Positions 5,086 through 7,567 of a DNA stretch of 7,567 bases are shown in pieces; position 1 is the first letter of the stretch; every line of letters starts with the position of its first letter. This DNA is from Chloroflexota bacterium. GTDB taxonomy: Bacteria > Chloroflexota > Limnocylindria > Limnocylindrales > CSP1-4. Both the position numbers and the translations under genes were made by a program. Below the pieces are notes generated by a model that saw only the letters and a list, made by a program, of their open reading frames with translations, was not told the DNA's origin and ran no database searches. The stretch is from assembly GCA_016200745.1 (NCBI GenBank), contig JACQEF010000324.1, positions 1 through 7,567 on the forward strand. Reading direction: 5' to 3'.

Positions 5086-5540
5086 TCGACCGACAGCGGC
5101 CGGACGTCGGAACCGAGCTCGTCGAGGTGCTTGGTGAACGACAGGGTCTGGCCCGGCTTGATCCTGGGGCTGAGGATGAGGCCGCCGATCCCGCCGTTCC
5201 GGTCAGCCGGGTCCTGGACGCGACAGGTCGTCTGGCCGGCGCTGCTCCCCGTGTTGGTGACCTGGAGGGTGATCGCCAGGCCGGCGGCGTCCGGCGCGGC
5301 GGACACGATGGTGGCGTCGAACGGCCCGACGCCGCTGACGGCCAGGCGGGCGACGATCGCCAGGGCGATCACCGCAGCGGCGACGCCGCCGATGGCGATG
5401 CCGTGGACCTGTGACGCGGACGAGTCTCGCAGGCCGAGCGGGTTGCAGCGTTCGCACAGGCCGACATCGATCGGGACGGGCGCCCCGCACCGGACGCAGG
5501 GATGGGTGATCTCCGGGACGACGGTCGTGGGGGCGGTCAC
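5070..5540 (-). CDS. Zinc-ribbon, single-pass membrane protein with extracytoplasmic beta domain
   Basis: This 156-residue protein has no name I recognise. A cytoplasmic N-terminal zinc ribbon is formed by C15-x2-C18 and C29-x2-C32 (HPCVRCGAPVP, LCERCNP). A hydrophobic helix follows at about 47-66 (GIAIGGVAAAVIALAIVARL). The remainder (about 73-156) looks like a small immunoglobulin-like or FxLYD-like beta domain: ITLQVTNTGSSAG, CRVQDP, a PGQTLSF strand and a final VECSTP. C106 and C153 could form a disulfide outside the cell. The start is taken as GTG at 5540 because no other start codon lies close upstream in frame; no ribosome binding site is evident. Its 3' end overlaps the phosphatase gene by up to 16 bases. 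Similar zinc-ribbon/helix/beta-domain proteins are common in high-GC Gram-positive-like genomes and their roles are mostly unknown. Confidence 0.72.
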   Translation of the reverse strand: MTAPTTVVPEITHPCVRCGAPVPIDVGLCERCNPLGLRDSSASQVHGIAIGGVAAAVIALAIVARLAVSGVGPFDATIVSAAPDAAGLAITLQVTNTGSSAGQTTCRVQDPADRNGGIGGLILSPRIKPGQTLSFTKHLDELGSDVRPLSVECSTP

Positions 5541-5574
5541 GGCCGAGATGTTGCCACGAACGGGGCCAACGAGC

Positions 5575-5596
5575 CGCCGGCCCGTGTCGGCCGGCG
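5575..5596 (-). terminator. GC-rich 8-bp hairpin between the oxidoreductase and zinc-ribbon genes
   Basis: CGCCGGCC (5575-5582) and GGCCGGCG (5589-5596) pair perfectly around a six-base loop, in the 68-base gap after the oxidoreductase stop (5609) and before the GTG at 5540. No T-run follows on the minus strand, so it is not a canonical intrinsic terminator. It may attenuate transcription, protect a 3' end, or simply reflect GC-rich spacer DNA. Confidence 0.35.
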
Positions 5597-5608
5597 CACG
5601 TGGCGCGC

Positions 5609-6454
5609 CTACCAGCGGTCGACGGCCGCCACCAGCGCGTCCACGTCCCCGGTCGTCCGGGCCAGGACGATCGCGCCGTCGGCGCCGGCCTCCCGCCAGC
5701 GCGCCCACGTCCCGCGCGGGTCGGCGACCCACGGCGCTTCGGCCAGCCGTTCGTCGCTCAACCAGTCGTCCCCCTGGAACCCGACGATCACCCGCTGGTC
5801 CGCCCGCCGCCGGCCGGCCGCCTCGAGCGACTCCAGGTAGGCCGGCAGGTTGGCCTCGAAGTTGGTGTCGAACGTGGTCCAGCCGTCGCCGATCCGGCCG
5901 GCAAGCCGGGCGCCGGCCACGGTCTCGCCGCCGATCACGATCGGTGGCGGCAGCTCGGGGATCGGCCGCGCGTACGCCTCCTCGAGCGGATAGAAGGGCG
6001 ACGGCCGCGTGACCGGACCGCCGGCCCACAGCGCCCGCAGCACCGCGACGGCCTCCTCGAGCCGGGCCACCCGCTCGGGGGCATCCGGAAAGGCCATGCC
6101 GTAGGCCGCGTGCTCGCGCTGCGCGCCGCCGATCCCGATCCCGAGGACCAGCCGGCCGCCGCTCGCGACCTGGAGCGTGGACGCCATCCGGGCAAGCAGG
6201 GCGGGATGCCGGTTCATCACGTTGGCGACGAACGGCCCGACGGTCGCCCGCGACGTGGACGCCGCGGCCATCGACAGGATCGTCCAGCTCTCGACGACCG
6301 GGACGGTCTTCTCGCCCTGGCCCATGAAGTGATCCCAGGCCCACAGCCCGGCGTAGCCCGCCGCGTCGAGTCGCCGGGCGCTCTCGAGCCACCAGCCTGG
6401 CTCGGCCCGGATCGTCCGCAGGCAGACGCCGATCGGCAGCCGCTCGGTCGTCAC
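5609..6454 (-). CDS. LLM-class (luciferase-like) oxidoreductase, probably F420-dependent
   Basis: This 281-residue TIM-barrel flavin/F420 oxidoreductase has recognisable landmarks: LPIGVCLRTI at the first strand, AAGYAGLWAWDHF (31-43), the segment RHPALLARMASTLQVASGGRLVLGIGIGG (82-110) typical of the family's cofactor-binding region, RVARLEEAVAVLRALW (128-143), PPIVIGGETVAGARLAGRIGDGW (170-192) and a C-terminal GADGAIVLA strand. Cytoplasmic location is expected. The cofactor may be F420H2 or FMN; LGIGIGG with this architecture favours the F420 group, but the substrate is unknown. The start is GTG, overlapping the phosphorylase stop by four bases (GTGA), so the two are likely translated together. 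The gene ends in TAG. The association with MTA phosphorylase may be merely operonic. Confidence 0.85.
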   Translation of the reverse strand: MTTERLPIGVCLRTIRAEPGWWLESARRLDAAGYAGLWAWDHFMGQGEKTVPVVESWTILSMAAASTSRATVGPFVANVMNRHPALLARMASTLQVASGGRLVLGIGIGGAQREHAAYGMAFPDAPERVARLEEAVAVLRALWAGGPVTRPSPFYPLEEAYARPIPELPPPIVIGGETVAGARLAGRIGDGWTTFDTNFEANLPAYLESLEAAGRRRADQRVIVGFQGDDWLSDERLAEAPWVADPRGTWARWREAGADGAIVLARTTGDVDALVAAVDRW

Positions 6455-7311
6455 CGGAGCCCGGTCTCGAACAGCCGGACGTCCTCGGGCGATGTCGCGT
6501 GCCCGTCGCCGCGGGTGGGCGCCAAGGCCTCGCGCGCACCGAGTGCGTCGAGGTCGGCCGGGAAGCGCCCGATCAGGTCGAGCACGACCGCCTGGATCCG
6601 TTCAGCGTTCTGGCGAAAGACCTCGAGGACGCTCGTCGCGTCGACGGCTTCGGTCCCCTCGTGGACGCCCGCGTCGTAGTCGGTGATCAGGCTGATGTTC
6701 ACGACCGCCATCCCGAGCTCGCGGCACAGCCAGGCCTCGGGGTACTGGCTCATGTTGATGACTTCCCAGCCGGCGTCGCTGAACCACTTCGATTCCGCCT
6801 TGGTCGAGAAGCGCGGACCCTCGATCACGACGACCGTGCCGCGCTCGTGGACCTCGATGCCGTGGTCGCGGATCGTGTCGATCGCCAGGCGGCGCAGGAC
6901 CGGGTCGTAGATCTCGGCCGAGGACAGGTGGGTCACGATCGGGCCGTCGTAGAACGTGTCCACCCGGCCGTGCGTCCGGTCCACAAACTGGTCGCAGACC
7001 ACGAAGTCGCCCGGCTTGACGGCGAGCTGCAGAGATCCCGCCGCGCACGGCGAGATGACCGCCTTGACCCCGAGCGAGCGCATCGCCCAGACATTGGCCC
7101 GGTAGTTGATCCGGTGCGGGGGGATCGTGTGCCGCCGTCCATGGCGCGGCAGGAAGGCCACCCTGCGGCCCCCCACGTCGGCCAGGAAAAACGAGTCCGA
7201 CGGCGGACCGTACGGCGTGTCCACCTTGATCTCGCGGACGTCGTCCAGCAGCGAGTAGAAGCCGGAGCCGCCGAACACGCCGATCTCTGCCGCATCCGAG
7301 GTCGTGGACAC
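6451..7311 (-). CDS. mtnP: S-methyl-5'-thioadenosine phosphorylase
   Basis: The enzyme cleaves 5'-methylthioadenosine with phosphate to adenine and 5-methylthioribose-1-phosphate, the first step of methionine salvage and clearance of a polyamine by-product. The 286-residue protein shows GVFGGSGFY (11-19, phosphate loop), PRHGRRHTIPPHRINYRANVWA (55-76; R56/H57 in the phosphate site), ISPCAAGSL, the segment IEGPRFSTKAES, INMSQYPEAWLCRELG and ITDYDAG (209-215). The two aspartates D211 and D213 of TDYD are the MTAP-type adenine-recognising pair, whereas purine nucleoside phosphorylases for guanosine/inosine carry asparagine there. An 'MS-Q-YPEA' sequence replaces the more usual 'MT-x-PE', so the sugar-site residues are somewhat atypical. 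The start is GTG, six bases after GGAGG. The last 40 or so residues form a divergent, charged tail. Confidence 0.92.
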   Translation of the reverse strand: MSTTSDAAEIGVFGGSGFYSLLDDVREIKVDTPYGPPSDSFFLADVGGRRVAFLPRHGRRHTIPPHRINYRANVWAMRSLGVKAVISPCAAGSLQLAVKPGDFVVCDQFVDRTHGRVDTFYDGPIVTHLSSAEIYDPVLRRLAIDTIRDHGIEVHERGTVVVIEGPRFSTKAESKWFSDAGWEVINMSQYPEAWLCRELGMAVVNISLITDYDAGVHEGTEAVDATSVLEVFRQNAERIQAVVLDLIGRFPADLDALGAREALAPTRGDGHATSPEDVRLFETGLR

Positions 7312-7317
7312 GCGTGG

Positions 7318-7322
7318 CCTCC
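7318..7322 (-). promoter_or_regulatory. Shine-Dalgarno sequence of mtnP
   Basis: On the minus strand GGAGG, within GGACGGAGG, lies six bases before the GTG at 7311. It decides this GTG over later in-frame starts. Confidence 0.65.
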
Positions 7323-7362
7323 GTCCTGTTCGGGCCGCCCGGTCGGGCCGCGATTCGCGTGG

Positions 7363-7368
7363 ATTCTA
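7363..7368 (-). promoter_or_regulatory. Probable -10 element (TAGAAT) for the mtnP cluster
   Basis: TAGAAT on the minus strand matches the -10 consensus at five of six positions inside very GC-rich DNA. It would start transcription about 45 bases before the mtnP start codon. No clear -35 hexamer is found at the expected spacing, so the element is supported mainly by composition and position in the 91-base divergent spacer. Confidence 0.42.
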
Positions 7369-7390
7369 GGCGGCGGCGCCGAACGCGGCT

Positions 7391-7396
7391 TAGGAT
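7391..7396 (+). promoter_or_regulatory. Candidate leaderless promoter -10 (TAGGAT) for the rightmost gene
   Basis: TAGGAT ends six bases before the ATG at 7403, matching TANNNT spacing in leaderless promoters and the element before the nicotinamidase gene. No ribosome binding site is compatible with the short gap. It lies back to back with the mtnP -10 at 7363-7368. Confidence 0.4.
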
Positions 7397-7402
7397 GGTG
7401 CC

Positions 7403-7567
7403 ATGGGCACCGGCCGCGGCACGTCGATCATCGCGGGCGCCGTCCTGCTCGCGATCGGGCTGTGGTACTTCGCCGACCAGACGCTCGGGCTCGCGCTTCC
7501 CCGCCTGCGCTGGAACGATCTCTGGCCGATCGCGCTGATCGTTCTCGGCGCCTGGATCCTCGCCGGA
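7403..7567 (+). CDS. Two-helix membrane protein resembling the LiaI/LiaF transmembrane region (5' part)
   Basis: Only the first 55 codons are in the window and the frame is open at the edge. They encode MGTGRGTSII followed by a hydrophobic helix at about 9-24 (IIAGAVLLAIGLWYFA), a short loop with DQTLGLALPRLRW, and a second hydrophobic segment beginning at WNDLWPIALIVLGAWILAG (about 37-55). The W-x-DLWPIxLIxLGxWIL pattern is characteristic of the LiaI-LiaF-like transmembrane (DUF5668-type) domain found in envelope-stress and small membrane proteins. Whether a C-terminal soluble domain follows cannot be seen. It is divergent from mtnP and separated from it by 91 bases with candidate promoters in both directions. 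Function beyond a membrane role is unknown. Confidence 0.65.
   Translation, partial: MGTGRGTSIIAGAVLLAIGLWYFADQTLGLALPRLRWNDLWPIALIVLGAWILAG

Noticed and set aside
3853..6012. Long open frame of about 720 codons on the plus strand
   Set aside because: It overlaps the exonuclease in another frame and then runs antisense to the phosphatase, zinc-ribbon and oxidoreductase genes. Its translation is low-complexity Arg/Pro/Gly.
1..7567. CRISPR array, tRNA/rRNA, insertion sequence or phage genes
   Set aside because: No regularly spaced repeats, cloverleaf arms, transposase or integrase motifs, or terminal inverted repeats were seen on either strand.

Overview
This is a GC-rich, densely packed bacterial chromosome segment with many GTG starts, short overlaps and almost no spacer DNA. 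Three traits suggest a Chloroflexota lineage (for example a Limnocylindria-like soil or aquatic group) or an actinomycete: a homodimeric-type pyruvate dehydrogenase E1, an F420-type luciferase-like oxidoreductase, and small single-helix membrane proteins. Taxonomy is inference; no rRNA, tRNA, mobile element, CRISPR array or origin was seen.

Left part (1-901): the 5' part of aceE runs leftward off the window. Its frame is interrupted by an in-frame TAG exactly where the family has a conserved serine, and the homologous protein continues in the same frame after it. The 190-base divergent spacer carries a perfect 8-bp inverted repeat that looks like an operator.

Rightward block 1 (902-2168): two tiny tandem, paralogous single-pass membrane proteins joined by a GTGA overlap, then an OmpR/KdpE-type response regulator with a very strong Shine-Dalgarno sequence. 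No sensor kinase is visible nearby.

Rightward block 2 (2209-4261): a nicotinamidase-type hydrolase (NAD salvage), a membrane-anchored SRPBCC protein and a stand-alone 5'-3' exonuclease of the DNA polymerase I N-terminal type. They are spaced so tightly that they probably form one transcript.

Leftward block (7311-4273): 5'-methylthioadenosine phosphorylase, an LLM-class oxidoreductase, a zinc-ribbon membrane protein and an inositol-monophosphatase-family phosphatase. The first two overlap by GTGA. A GC-rich hairpin separates them from the last two, which overlap each other. The block converges on the exonuclease gene with only 11 bases between the stops.

Right edge (7403-7567): the start of a divergent gene encoding a two-helix membrane protein resembling the LiaI/LiaF transmembrane region, cut by the window end.

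The genes are mostly housekeeping: central carbon entry to acetyl-CoA, NAD and methionine/MTA salvage, nucleic-acid processing and signalling. I see no convincing new multi-gene system. The observations most worth checking are the aceE amber codon, the divergent operator, the tandem small membrane proteins beside the regulator, and probable leaderless promoters.
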